Shown piece by piece: positions 1-7,202 of a stretch of DNA of 64,000 bases (position 1 is the first letter of the stretch; every line of letters starts with the position of its first letter). Under the pieces are notes generated by a model. It ran no database searches, was not told the DNA's origin, and worked only from the letters and a program-made list of their open reading frames with translations. Both the position numbers and the translations under genes were made by a program. The stretch comes from RGIG8767 sp045531685 (GTDB taxonomy: Bacteria > Bacillota > Clostridia > Lachnospirales > Lachnospiraceae), in NCBI GenBank assembly GCA_045531685.1, contig JAZSEL010000120.1, forward strand, positions 9,711 through 73,710, read 5' to 3'.

Positions 1-1413
1 AACGGAGAGAAGAAGACTTCTTATTGTGTGGTTAAAAATGTAATTCCGGGTCAAAAGATTTCTTTGGGTGTTAAAAAGGTACGCAAAGGTAAGGCAGAGG
101 GCAATTTGAAAGAGGTGCTTGAAGCAGCACCAAATCAGGTGGAGCCGCCATGTGCACATTTTGGTGACTGCGGAGGTTGTACATACCTTCATTTATCCTA
201 TGAAGACCAGGCGGCATTAAAGGAAGCACAGGTTAAGAAATTATTGGACGGTGTTCTTGATAAGCAGAAGCAGGCGTATGAATTTATGCCGATTAAATAC
301 AGCCCTGTATGTCACGGATACCGTAATAAAATGGAATTTACCTTCGGAGATTCCTATAAGGACGGACCTTTGGAGCTTGGCTTGCACAAAAGAGGCAGCT
401 TCTATGATATTTTAACAGTGGATGATTGTAAGATTTGTGATGAGGATTACCGTAGTATTTTAACCGCAACCCGTGACTATTTTGCGGATTTGGGACTTGC
501 CCATTATCACCGTATGCAGCATACGGGATATTTGCGTCATTTACTTGTGCGTAAAGCGGCTAAAACAGGTGAGATTCTGGTGGCGCTCATTACCACAACC
601 CAGCAGGAAGTGGATTTACAGCCATACGTGGATATGCTGCTTGGTTTGGATTTAAAGGGTAAGATTGAGGGTATTTTACATACCAGGAACGATTCCCTTG
701 CGGATGTGGTACAGTCGGATGAAACCGTACTGTTATACGGACAGGATTCAATTACAGAGGAATTGTTGGGACTCAAATTCAAAATTTCCCAGTTTTCGTT
801 TTTCCAGACCAATAGTTTGGGAGCAGAAGTAGTGTATCAGACGGCACGTGAATTTATCGGTGATTTAGGAAAAGGCGAGAAGATTGTGTACGACTTATAC
901 AGCGGAACGGGCACCATTGCCCAGATGATTGCACCGGTAGCTAAAAAGGTAATAGGTGTGGAAATCGTGGCAGAAGCGGTAGAAGCAGCCAAGGAAAACG
1001 CGGCATTGAACGGTCTTACCAATTGCGAATTCATCGCCGGCGATGTCCTTAAGGTATTGGATGATGTTAGTGAGAAACCGGACTTTATTATCTTGGACCC
1101 ACCGCGTGACGGCGTGCATCCAAAGGCGTTAAAGAAGATTATTGACTATGGTGTGGACAGACTGATTTACATTTCCTGTAAGCCAACCAGTCTAGTGCGC
1201 GATTTGGAAATGTTCTTAGAATGTGGTTATCACGTGGATAAGGCAGTGCCTGTGGAACAGTTCCCTTGGACAGCCAATGTTGAAACCATCTGTATGATTT
1301 CGAAGAATAACCCGGATGTGGGAAGAAAGGCTGCCGGTGTTGCCAATTGCGATAAGAAAGAGTTTGCTTGTCGGGAAGAAGAGATTCCAAGTTGTGAATG
1401 CATCTATGGATAG
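1..1413 (+). CDS. rlmD: 23S rRNA (uracil-5-)-methyltransferase, RlmD/RumA type, 5' partial
   Basis: SAM-dependent m5U methyltransferase of the TrmA/RumA family, probably acting on 23S rRNA. The reading frame is open to base 1, so the true start lies outside the window; a GTG at 28 would be only an internal start. The visible N-terminus looks like the end of a TRAM RNA-binding domain (PGQKISLGVKKVRKGKAEG). The iron-sulfur cysteines are in CAHFGDCGGC and DDCKIC. SAM motif I is DLYSGTGTIA, the substrate motif is ILDPPRDG, and the nucleophilic cysteine is in YISCKP. About 35 residues beyond the usual family end form a Cys/Glu-rich tail of unknown role. A paralogue lies at 16100-17260. A strong terminator follows. 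The family is certain; the exact rRNA position modified is inferred. Confidence 0.93.
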   Translation, partial: NGEKKTSYCVVKNVIPGQKISLGVKKVRKGKAEGNLKEVLEAAPNQVEPPCAHFGDCGGCTYLHLSYEDQAALKEAQVKKLLDGVLDKQKQAYEFMPIKYSPVCHGYRNKMEFTFGDSYKDGPLELGLHKRGSFYDILTVDDCKICDEDYRSILTATRDYFADLGLAHYHRMQHTGYLRHLLVRKAAKTGEILVALITTTQQEVDLQPYVDMLLGLDLKGKIEGILHTRNDSLADVVQSDETVLLYGQDSITEELLGLKFKISQFSFFQTNSLGAEVVYQTAREFIGDLGKGEKIVYDLYSGTGTIAQMIAPVAKKVIGVEIVAEAVEAAKENAALNGLTNCEFIAGDVLKVLDDVSEKPDFIILDPPRDGVHPKALKKIIDYGVDRLIYISCKPTSLVRDLEMFLECGYHVDKAVPVEQFPWTANVETICMISKNNPDVGRKAAGVANCDKKEFACREEEIPSCECIYG

Positions 1414-1485
1414 ATGGGAATTTGGGGACTTGTTTTTTTTGATTACACATGGATGAATTGTTTATAGTTTATAAATGAAATGAAA

Positions 1486-1529
1486 GGCACATGATTAAGT
1501 GGTTTTGTTTTAATCATGTGTCTTTTTTT
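1486..1529 (+). terminator. Rho-independent terminator after the rlmD-like gene
   Basis: A 13-bp stem (GGCACATGATTAA at 1486-1498 with TTAATCATGTGTC at 1510-1522, one G-U pair) is followed by seven T residues. It ends the methyltransferase transcript. Confidence 0.85.
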
Positions 1530-1564
1530 GTTGGTTGATACTAATGTGGGGAGGAGAATGGCAT

Positions 1565-1612
1565 ATGAAAAAACTATTTTTTGTAATCCGTATGCCTAAT
1601 CTTAAGAAATGA
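1565..1612 (+). CDS. Possible 15-residue peptide in repeat copy 1
   Basis: ATG at 1565 opens a short ORF reading MKKLFFVIRMPNLKK and ending in TGA. GGGGAGGAG lies just upstream at suitable spacing. The second repeat copy keeps the same frame with mostly conservative changes, while the alternative frame from ATG 1558 is broken by stops. It may be a leader peptide or a chance product of the repeat; nothing shows that it is made. Confidence 0.3.
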   Translation: MKKLFFVIRMPNLKK

Positions 1613-1627
1613 TTGAAGGAGTGGCAT

Positions 1628-1675
1628 GTGAATAAACTATTTTTTGTAATCCGTATGCCTGATTTTAATAAATGA
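1628..1675 (+). CDS. Possible 15-residue peptide in repeat copy 2
   Basis: GTG at 1628 opens the sister of the preceding mini-ORF, reading MNKLFFVIRMPDFNK. AAGGAG is seven bases upstream. Its TGA overlaps an ATG at 1672 (ATGA), which would allow translational coupling into the next ORF. The two peptides differ at four residues, all tolerable changes. Speculative. Confidence 0.3.
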   Translation: MNKLFFVIRMPDFNK

Positions 1676-1683
1676 TTGAAGGA

Positions 1684-1893
1684 ATGGCATATGAAATGAT
1701 AATTTGGGTCGTTTTGTATGCTTATCTCTTTAATGAGAGCAGTAAATTGGCATATGATTATGATATTTTAAATGTTCATGAGTCAAGCAAAGCCTGTATT
1801 ATTACGTTTATCTTAGAAAAGACAAAAGACCGCCCTTATATAGAAGGACTTGAAAAAGGGGATGTTGTACAGGTGGGAGATGTGATAGGATAA
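1684..1893 (+). CDS. Small hypothetical protein
   Basis: A frame of about 65-73 codons just upstream of the ASKHA ATPase. Possible starts are ATG 1672, 1684 or 1696; none has ideal spacing from GAAGGA at 1678-1683. The N-terminal third is hydrophobic (MIIWVVLYAYLF). The C-terminus (GLEKGDVVQVGDVIG) vaguely recalls lipoyl-type or OB folds, but I do not recognise the family. Its 5' end lies in the truncated third copy of the 63-bp repeat, so the repeat may have replaced the original start. It could be a decaying remnant. The 30-bp gap to the next gene fits an operon. Confidence 0.35.
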   Translation: MAYEMIIWVVLYAYLFNESSKLAYDYDILNVHESSKACIITFILEKTKDRPYIEGLEKGDVVQVGDVIG

Positions 1894-1923
1894 TTAGGAC
1901 GAATAGAGGAAGGAGCTGTCACA

Positions 1924-3186
1924 ATGAAGTTGGAATATGCTGTTGCAGTTGATTTTGGCAGTACAACACTTGCATTCCGGTTAGTGGAAATGCAAAGCAA
2001 AAAGAGTATTCATACAGTGACGATGTTGAATTCACAACGTAAATTCGGAGCAGATGTGCTTACCAGAATCTGTGCATCGGTGGATGGAAAAAGGGATGAA
2101 TTGAGGCAATGTGCAAGACTGGATTTGGCGACAGGCATCGCGCGGCTTATGGAGGAATGCAAGAAAGAGCAGGAACAGAAAGGGCGGGAACAGATAGAAC
2201 TGGAACAGAAAGAGAAGGAACAGAAAGAGAAGGAACAGAAAGGACGGGAACAGATAGAACTGGAGCAGAAAGAGCAGGAGCAGAAAGAGCAGGAGCAGAT
2301 AAAGCAGGTTGTGATTGCCGGGAATACTGCTATGGTACATTTTCTGCAAGGATATGATTGTAGCGGATTAGGAAGTTATCCATTTACACCGGTAAATTTA
2401 GAATTTGTTAATACAACGGCTAAAACGTTGGGATTGCACATAAACAGGTCAGAAATGGCAAGAGAGAAGGAAGCGGATACACCTGATATCACTATTTTTC
2501 CGGGGATTTCCGCATTTGTCGGAGGGGATATTGTGTCCGGCTTATATGCGCTGGATTTTATAAACAAAGAAGAAATCAGCCTTCTTATTGATCTTGGTAC
2601 CAATGGGGAAATGGTTCTGGGAAATAGAAACAGGGCAATAGCGGCGTCTGTGGCAGCAGGACCTGCTTTTGAAAGGGGAGCTGTTATCTGGGGGAGTGAT
2701 GTGATTGATATTACGAGCCGCTTGTTAAGAGAAGGAATTATGGATGAGACCGGTTTGTTGATGGAGCAATATTTTGATAAGGGATATCCGGTTTCCCAAA
2801 CGGAAGACGGGCGACAGATTTTCTTTACCCAACAGGATATCCGCAAGCTTCAATTGGCAAAGGCAGCGGTAAGAGCAGGAATTGAAACCCTGATAGAGGA
2901 ATACGGGATTGTTGCCGAGCAGATTGACAAGGTATATCTGGCAGGTGGATTTGGTTATTATCTGGATGCAAAAAAAGCAGCATTTATCGGTATGATTCCC
3001 CAGGAACTGGCAGAGAAAACAGAATCAGTGGGGAATAGTTCCTTAGCAGGATGTGTGAAATATTTGCAGAATGCCTGTGCGGAAGAAGATATTAAGAGAA
3101 TTGTATCTACAGTTTCCCATGTGGAATTGGCAAATAACGATAATTTTCAGAAAAAATATGTAAAAAACATGTTATTTTCACTTTAA
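1924..3186 (+). CDS. ASKHA-domain ATPase (RACE/DUF4445-like) with E/K/Q repeat insert
   Basis: Resembles the C-terminal ASKHA module of reductive activators of corrinoid proteins (RamA/RACE, DUF4445). Those enzymes use ATP and an N-terminal 2Fe-2S domain to reactivate Co(II) corrinoid methyltransferases. Visible motifs are phosphate-1 AVDFGSTTLAF near residue 10, GNTAMVHF, LIDLGTNGEM and LAGGFGYYLDAKKA. No ferredoxin domain is present, and no corrinoid protein or methyltransferase is adjacent, so the partner is unknown. Between the helix ending LMEEC and the VVIAGNTAM strand sits an insert of about 45 residues made of Glu, Gln, Lys and Arg, encoded by a 60-bp DNA duplication. Start ATG with GGAAGGAG upstream. 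Confidence 0.75.
   Translation: MKLEYAVAVDFGSTTLAFRLVEMQSKKSIHTVTMLNSQRKFGADVLTRICASVDGKRDELRQCARLDLATGIARLMEECKKEQEQKGREQIELEQKEKEQKEKEQKGREQIELEQKEQEQKEQEQIKQVVIAGNTAMVHFLQGYDCSGLGSYPFTPVNLEFVNTTAKTLGLHINRSEMAREKEADTPDITIFPGISAFVGGDIVSGLYALDFINKEEISLLIDLGTNGEMVLGNRNRAIAASVAAGPAFERGAVIWGSDVIDITSRLLREGIMDETGLLMEQYFDKGYPVSQTEDGRQIFFTQQDIRKLQLAKAAVRAGIETLIEEYGIVAEQIDKVYLAGGFGYYLDAKKAAFIGMIPQELAEKTESVGNSSLAGCVKYLQNACAEEDIKRIVSTVSHVELANNDNFQKKYVKNMLFSL
2173..2292 (+). repeat. Two 60-bp in-frame direct repeats inside the ASKHA gene
   Basis: Units at 2173-2232 and 2233-2292 are nearly identical and each encode 20 residues beginning EQKGREQIELEQK. Within each unit a shorter EQKE pattern repeats. 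The array keeps frame and would form a highly charged helix or coiled-coil spacer. It also creates long spurious ORFs in the other frames. Confidence 0.9.
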
Positions 3187-3266
3187 AGAATGGAATAAAA
3201 GCGGTATAATTGTCTATGTAGGGGAATTATTGGTATGGGAATAAGTACTTTAAAAAGAGGAAGTAT

Positions 3267-6218
3267 ATGTACCAAGAGAAAAAAGATAAGTTAACAAAGA
3301 CAAAAAAGAAGGGATGGTTGAAAAAAAGCATTCTTAAGAAAAGTGTGCTTGTTTCGGCTATCCTTTTGTTGTGTATGCTGACACCAATGTCAGCACATGC
3401 AACAAAGAAGGTTGTAAAAATCGGAGCCATAGCCGGAAATGATTTTGTGGAAGAATATGGCGGTGTATACCGTGGCTATGGTGCGGAATATATGCAGCAG
3501 ATTGCCCACTATAATGATTGGACATATGTGTATGTATTCGACACTTTGGAAAACTGTTTTGATCGTTTGGAAAACGGAGAGCTGGATATGATTTGCAATA
3601 TCCAGAAAACAGAAGAACGTGAGAAAAAATATTTATATTCGGATATTCCGTTAGGGTATGACTACTCCATTATTTATGCAAGACCGGATAGCGACATCTA
3701 TTATGAGGATTACGAAGCCATGAAGGGGAAGAAGGTGGGATTACTGACCGCCAGTGCCCATTCGGATAATTACCTGAAGTATGCACAGGTATTGGGACTT
3801 GATAGTGAGCCGGTATACTATGAATATGAAGATGAGGTTATGACCGCATTGCAGGTCGGAGCGGTTGATTTAGCAGTTGTAGGAAGCTTGTACAATAGGG
3901 ATGATATGAAAGCGGTTGCCCGTTTTGGAACCAGTCCGTTTTACTGTGTGACCAGAAGAACGCAAAAAGGGCTTATGGGTGAGCTGAATGAAGCGTTGCA
4001 GAATATTAAGGTAGAGAATCCGGGAATCGAGGCGGAATTAGCTGAGAAGCATTATGGAAACAATCAGATTTCCAACAGTCCTTTGTTTACCAGAGAAGAA
4101 AGCGAATACATAGCAAACAGGGAACCAATCCGCATCCGGCTTATGGTGGGAACGCAGCCTTTAAGCTATATTGATGCAGAGCGGAATCCGCAGGGTATTT
4201 TTGTAGACTATCTTGAATTGTTAGAAGAAAAGAGCGGTCTGCAGTTTGATATTGAAATTTCAACAGATTCTCTCGGAATGGAAGAACAGACGGCTCATAT
4301 CCAGGATGGAAAGTATCTGATGCTGCGTGCACAGCGGGCATTGGAAGCCAGTGGATTGGATGAGACACTGATTGCAACCAAACCATTAATTACGACCAGT
4401 TTGGCATATGTAATTAATAAGGATGATGCCGTTGAACTGGGAAGAGACGATTATGTATTTGCCGTTACCCAGGAGATGGGATATTTTGAAAATTTGATTA
4501 AGCAGGTCAGTGACAAGTGTCAGGTAAAATATTATCCGAGCGCAGAGGCATGTCTGAATGCTGTGTTAAAGAAAGAAGCTGATATAGCGGCACAGGACAG
4601 ATATGTAGTAACGTACCTGTTACAGAAGCCAAGATATGCAGAGCATTTGGCAGAAAGACCGGGACAGGAATATACGAATGGTATGTGTCTGATTGCATCC
4701 GAGAATGAGCAGATGCTGATTCAGATATTAAATAAAACCATATCCTATATTACGAATCAGGAAACGGACAATATTGTCAGCTTGGAACTCTTGACCAATC
4801 CGTATAAACTTGGTTTCTCAGATATTTTGTATCGGTATTGGCAGTTATTGCTTTGTATTGTCATGATTTTATTTGTTTCAGCGGCCACCTATACCATATT
4901 GATGCAACGTATGACTAAGTTGCAGCTGCAGAAGAAGGAATACGAATTATTGCAGAAAAAGGTGTTACAGGATGAATTAACCGGAGTTTATAACCGCCCG
5001 GCATTCTTTAAAAAGGCCAGAAAGATGATTGATAATACACAGGATGAGATGTGTATTGTTCTGGCGGACCTTACCAATTTTAAAGTGGTAAATGATTTGT
5101 ATGGAATCCGTATGGGCGATAAGCTGTTGGTGCATATGGCTCAGGAGTTAACAAATAAATGCAAGGGCAGGGATATTTTAATCAGCCGCTTTAACAGTGA
5201 CCATTTTTACATGTGTATGAGGATGTCGGATTTTGAGGGATTGAAATTCCCGAAACGTTACAAGACATTTTTAGAAGATATGGATATCACCGTAATATAC
5301 GGAGTATTTCCGGTTGGTACCAATAAGGATGTTCCTCTTAATATTATGTGTGACAGGGCAAGTCTTGCGGCACACGATTCCAACAGAAGCCGGGGCGAAT
5401 ATATCCGTTTCTATTCGGAAGATGAGCGTAAGAAGCTGATTCGTGAGCAGGAAATTATAAATGACATGGAAAAGGCGTTGGAAGGACGTCAGTTCAGTGT
5501 ATTTATCCAGCCAAAATACGACATTAAGGAAAATAAGATTATAGGCGGGGAAGCGTTGGTGCGCTGGTTCCATCCGCAAAAAGGAATGGTTTCACCGGGA
5601 GATTTTATTCCTGTATTTGAAAAGAACGGCTTTATTATTCCTCTTGATTATTATGTATGGGAGGAAACCTGCCGTCTGGTTTCTGAATTAAAGAAAAAAG
5701 GTTTTACCAACATTCCGATTTCCGTAAATGTATCGCGTGCTCATTTCTATGGTAAGGAATTACGTGACAAGCTGGAAGAATTGATTAAAAAATACGACCT
5801 CAGCATGGACGATATTGAATTGGAGATTACCGAAACCATTTGTGCAGAGGACCCGGATATCATTTACAAGAGAGTAAGAGAATTACAGGAGACCGGATTT
5901 AAGATAGCCATGGATGACTTTGGAAGCGGGTATTCTTCCCTTAATATGTTAAAGGAAATGCCTCTTGACATTATTAAGATGGACCTTAAGTTTTTGGATG
6001 GTGGGGATGATGAAGAAAAGAGCCGTACGATTTTAGGTACTCTGATTCATCTTGCCCAGAGCATGAAACTGTACGTTGTCATGGAAGGTGTAGAGACAGA
6101 AGACCAGGTTAAGTTTTTGCAGAGCATCGGAACGCCTTGTGCGCAGGGATATTTCTATTCCAGACCGGTGGATTGTGCTACCTATGAAGGTATGCTTGTA
6201 AAAGAGAGGGAAAGTTAA
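3267..6218 (+). CDS. Membrane c-di-GMP phosphodiesterase: solute-binding x2, degenerate GGDEF, EAL
   Basis: A 983-residue sensor. A basic N-terminus and signal/TM segment (about 25-45) lead into two tandem bacterial solute-binding family 3 modules (about 50-270 and 285-515), a TM segment (about 523-548), a GGDEF-like domain (about 570-710) and an EAL domain (about 730-975). The GGDEF signature is replaced by FNSDHF, so cyclase activity is unlikely. The EAL domain keeps EALVRW (Glu near 762), ELEITE, DDFGSGYSS near 886, the lysine in IIKMD and EGVET, so it should hydrolyse c-di-GMP. The periplasmic-type modules suggest control by an amino acid or similar ligand. AGAGGAAG precedes the ATG, and TATAAT at 3205-3210 is a likely -10 box. 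Function is inferred from domains. Confidence 0.9.
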   Translation: MYQEKKDKLTKTKKKGWLKKSILKKSVLVSAILLLCMLTPMSAHATKKVVKIGAIAGNDFVEEYGGVYRGYGAEYMQQIAHYNDWTYVYVFDTLENCFDRLENGELDMICNIQKTEEREKKYLYSDIPLGYDYSIIYARPDSDIYYEDYEAMKGKKVGLLTASAHSDNYLKYAQVLGLDSEPVYYEYEDEVMTALQVGAVDLAVVGSLYNRDDMKAVARFGTSPFYCVTRRTQKGLMGELNEALQNIKVENPGIEAELAEKHYGNNQISNSPLFTREESEYIANREPIRIRLMVGTQPLSYIDAERNPQGIFVDYLELLEEKSGLQFDIEISTDSLGMEEQTAHIQDGKYLMLRAQRALEASGLDETLIATKPLITTSLAYVINKDDAVELGRDDYVFAVTQEMGYFENLIKQVSDKCQVKYYPSAEACLNAVLKKEADIAAQDRYVVTYLLQKPRYAEHLAERPGQEYTNGMCLIASENEQMLIQILNKTISYITNQETDNIVSLELLTNPYKLGFSDILYRYWQLLLCIVMILFVSAATYTILMQRMTKLQLQKKEYELLQKKVLQDELTGVYNRPAFFKKARKMIDNTQDEMCIVLADLTNFKVVNDLYGIRMGDKLLVHMAQELTNKCKGRDILISRFNSDHFYMCMRMSDFEGLKFPKRYKTFLEDMDITVIYGVFPVGTNKDVPLNIMCDRASLAAHDSNRSRGEYIRFYSEDERKKLIREQEIINDMEKALEGRQFSVFIQPKYDIKENKIIGGEALVRWFHPQKGMVSPGDFIPVFEKNGFIIPLDYYVWEETCRLVSELKKKGFTNIPISVNVSRAHFYGKELRDKLEELIKKYDLSMDDIELEITETICAEDPDIIYKRVRELQETGFKIAMDDFGSGYSSLNMLKEMPLDIIKMDLKFLDGGDDEEKSRTILGTLIHLAQSMKLYVVMEGVETEDQVKFLQSIGTPCAQGYFYSRPVDCATYEGMLVKERES

Positions 6219-6229
6219 AGATGGATGCC

Positions 6230-6263
6230 CGGAGGCAGGAGGATATTTTCTTCTTGCCTCCGT
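6230..6263 (+). terminator. Strong hairpin after the EAL gene (weak U-tract)
   Basis: An arm starting CGGAGGCA (6230) pairs with one ending TGCCTCCG (6262) over about 14 bp with two G-U pairs. No T-run follows on the plus strand, so it may be a processing or stability hairpin instead of a classical terminator. Confidence 0.4.
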
Positions 6264-6285
6264 GAAAAGAAAATGGTATGATGCA

Positions 6286-6370
6286 AAAAGATACGACTGA
6301 CGGAGGACACGAAAGTGTTTGTGGAGTTTACCACATGGAGTATCCGATAATAAGCCGACCGTCTGGGCAG
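6286..6370 (+). promoter_or_regulatory. ZTP/ZMP riboswitch aptamer (pfl motif)
   Basis: The 3' half contains the family signature GCCGACCGTCTGGGCA (6354-6369). The pseudoknot pairs GACGG (6299-6303) with CCGTC (6359-6363). Both halves differ from the usual GGCGG/CCGCC in a compensating way. The central hairpin GTGG-CCAC (6321-6334) followed by ATGGAG also fits. The class binds ZTP/ZMP (AICAR nucleotide), which builds up when 10-formyl-folate is short, and turns on purine and folate genes. The genes downstream carry out exactly the AICAR formylation and IMP cyclisation steps. Confidence 0.92.
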
Positions 6371-6380
6371 AGATTTTTGT

Positions 6381-6418
6381 AACGACTACAGAAGTTTGTG
6401 TTCAGATGGTCGTTTTTT
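6381..6418 (+). terminator. Riboswitch expression-platform terminator
   Basis: AACGACTA (6381-6388) pairs with TGGTCGTT (6407-6414, one G-U pair), followed by six T. It sits between the ZTP aptamer and the purO ribosome site, where ligand binding would be expected to prevent termination. Confidence 0.8.
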
Positions 6419-6443
6419 ATAGTTTTTAGCAAAGGAGAACATC

Positions 6444-7157
6444 ATGGAAAAGAGAAACATTGCAACAGAACTTAGCAACAATACTTATCCGGGAAGAGGA
6501 ATTATCATTGGAAAGAGTGCCGATGGTAAGAAAGCGGTTACTGCATACTTCATTATGGGAAGAAGTGAAAACAGCCGTAACCGTATTTTTATTGAAGATG
6601 GGGAAGGAATCCGCACACAGGCATTTGACCCATCCAAATTAACCGATCCATCCTTGATTATTTATGCTCCGGTACGGGTACTTGGTAACAAGACAATCGT
6701 AACAAACGGTGACCAGACAGATACTGCATATGACGGAATGGCAGAAGGAAAGAGCTTCGAGCAAAGCTTACGTGTGCGTCAGTACGAGCCGGACGGACCA
6801 AATTACACACCTAGAATTTCCGGTGTTTTACAGGTGGAAGACGGTGCTTTCCATTACGCGATGTCTATTTTAAAGAGCAATAACGGCGACCCGGAAGGAA
6901 ACAACCGTTATACCTTTACCTATGAGAATCCAAAAGCAGGGGAAGGACGTTTTATTCATACTTACAACCAGGATGTTAATCCGTTACCAAGCTTTGAAGG
7001 AGAACCAAAGTGGATTGGAATCGAGGGAGATATCGATGAATTTACAAAGATGCTTTGGGAAAACCTGAATGAAGATAATAAGGTTTCTTTGTTTGTAAGA
7101 TATATTGATATTGCTACAGGAGAATACGAAACAAGAATTGTAAACAAGAATCAGTAA
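6444..7157 (+). CDS. purO: IMP cyclohydrolase, PurO family
   Basis: Predicted to close the ring of FAICAR to give IMP, the last step of purine synthesis. The 237-residue protein matches the PurO-type family, first known from archaea, over its whole length (N-terminal YPGRGIIIG, then RSENSRNRIF and YDGM), not the bacterial bifunctional PurH N-domain. AAAGGAG lies upstream of the ATG. It is followed after 45 bp by the AICAR formyltransferase, so the two activities normally fused in PurH are on separate proteins here. Controlled by the upstream ZTP riboswitch. Confidence 0.85.
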   Translation: MEKRNIATELSNNTYPGRGIIIGKSADGKKAVTAYFIMGRSENSRNRIFIEDGEGIRTQAFDPSKLTDPSLIIYAPVRVLGNKTIVTNGDQTDTAYDGMAEGKSFEQSLRVRQYEPDGPNYTPRISGVLQVEDGAFHYAMSILKSNNGDPEGNNRYTFTYENPKAGEGRFIHTYNQDVNPLPSFEGEPKWIGIEGDIDEFTKMLWENLNEDNKVSLFVRYIDIATGEYETRIVNKNQ

Positions 7158-7202
7158 TGAGAATCATACCAGTGTGGTTTCATACATAAAATGGAGGATA
7201 AG

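Larger units (their letters stand above)
1558..1696 (+). repeat. 63-bp tandem repeat (two copies plus a truncated third)
   Basis: Copies begin at 1558, 1621 and 1684, a period of exactly 63 bp. The first two differ at about six positions; the third matches for about 13 bases only. Each copy holds a GGAGG/AAGGAG-like ribosome site followed by a start codon, so the repeat multiplies translation-initiation regions just upstream of a small ORF. It is not a CRISPR array, because there are no variable spacers. Confidence 0.85.

Noticed and set aside
1558..1696. CRISPR-like repeat
   Set aside because: Direct tandem copies without spacers, only two full units and no cas genes.
2032..2349. Leu/Phe-rich minus-strand ORF
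   Set aside because: It is the antisense of the Glu/Lys/Gln repeat in the ASKHA gene; no ribosome site and no family resemblance.
2109..2357. Plus-strand Glu/Arg/Thr-rich ORF
   Set aside because: A frame-shifted reading of the same repeat; the main frame contains the conserved ATPase motifs.
5160..5230. Active diguanylate cyclase site in the solute-binding/EAL protein
   Set aside because: The GGDEF position reads NSDHF, so the catalytic glycines and glutamate are missing.
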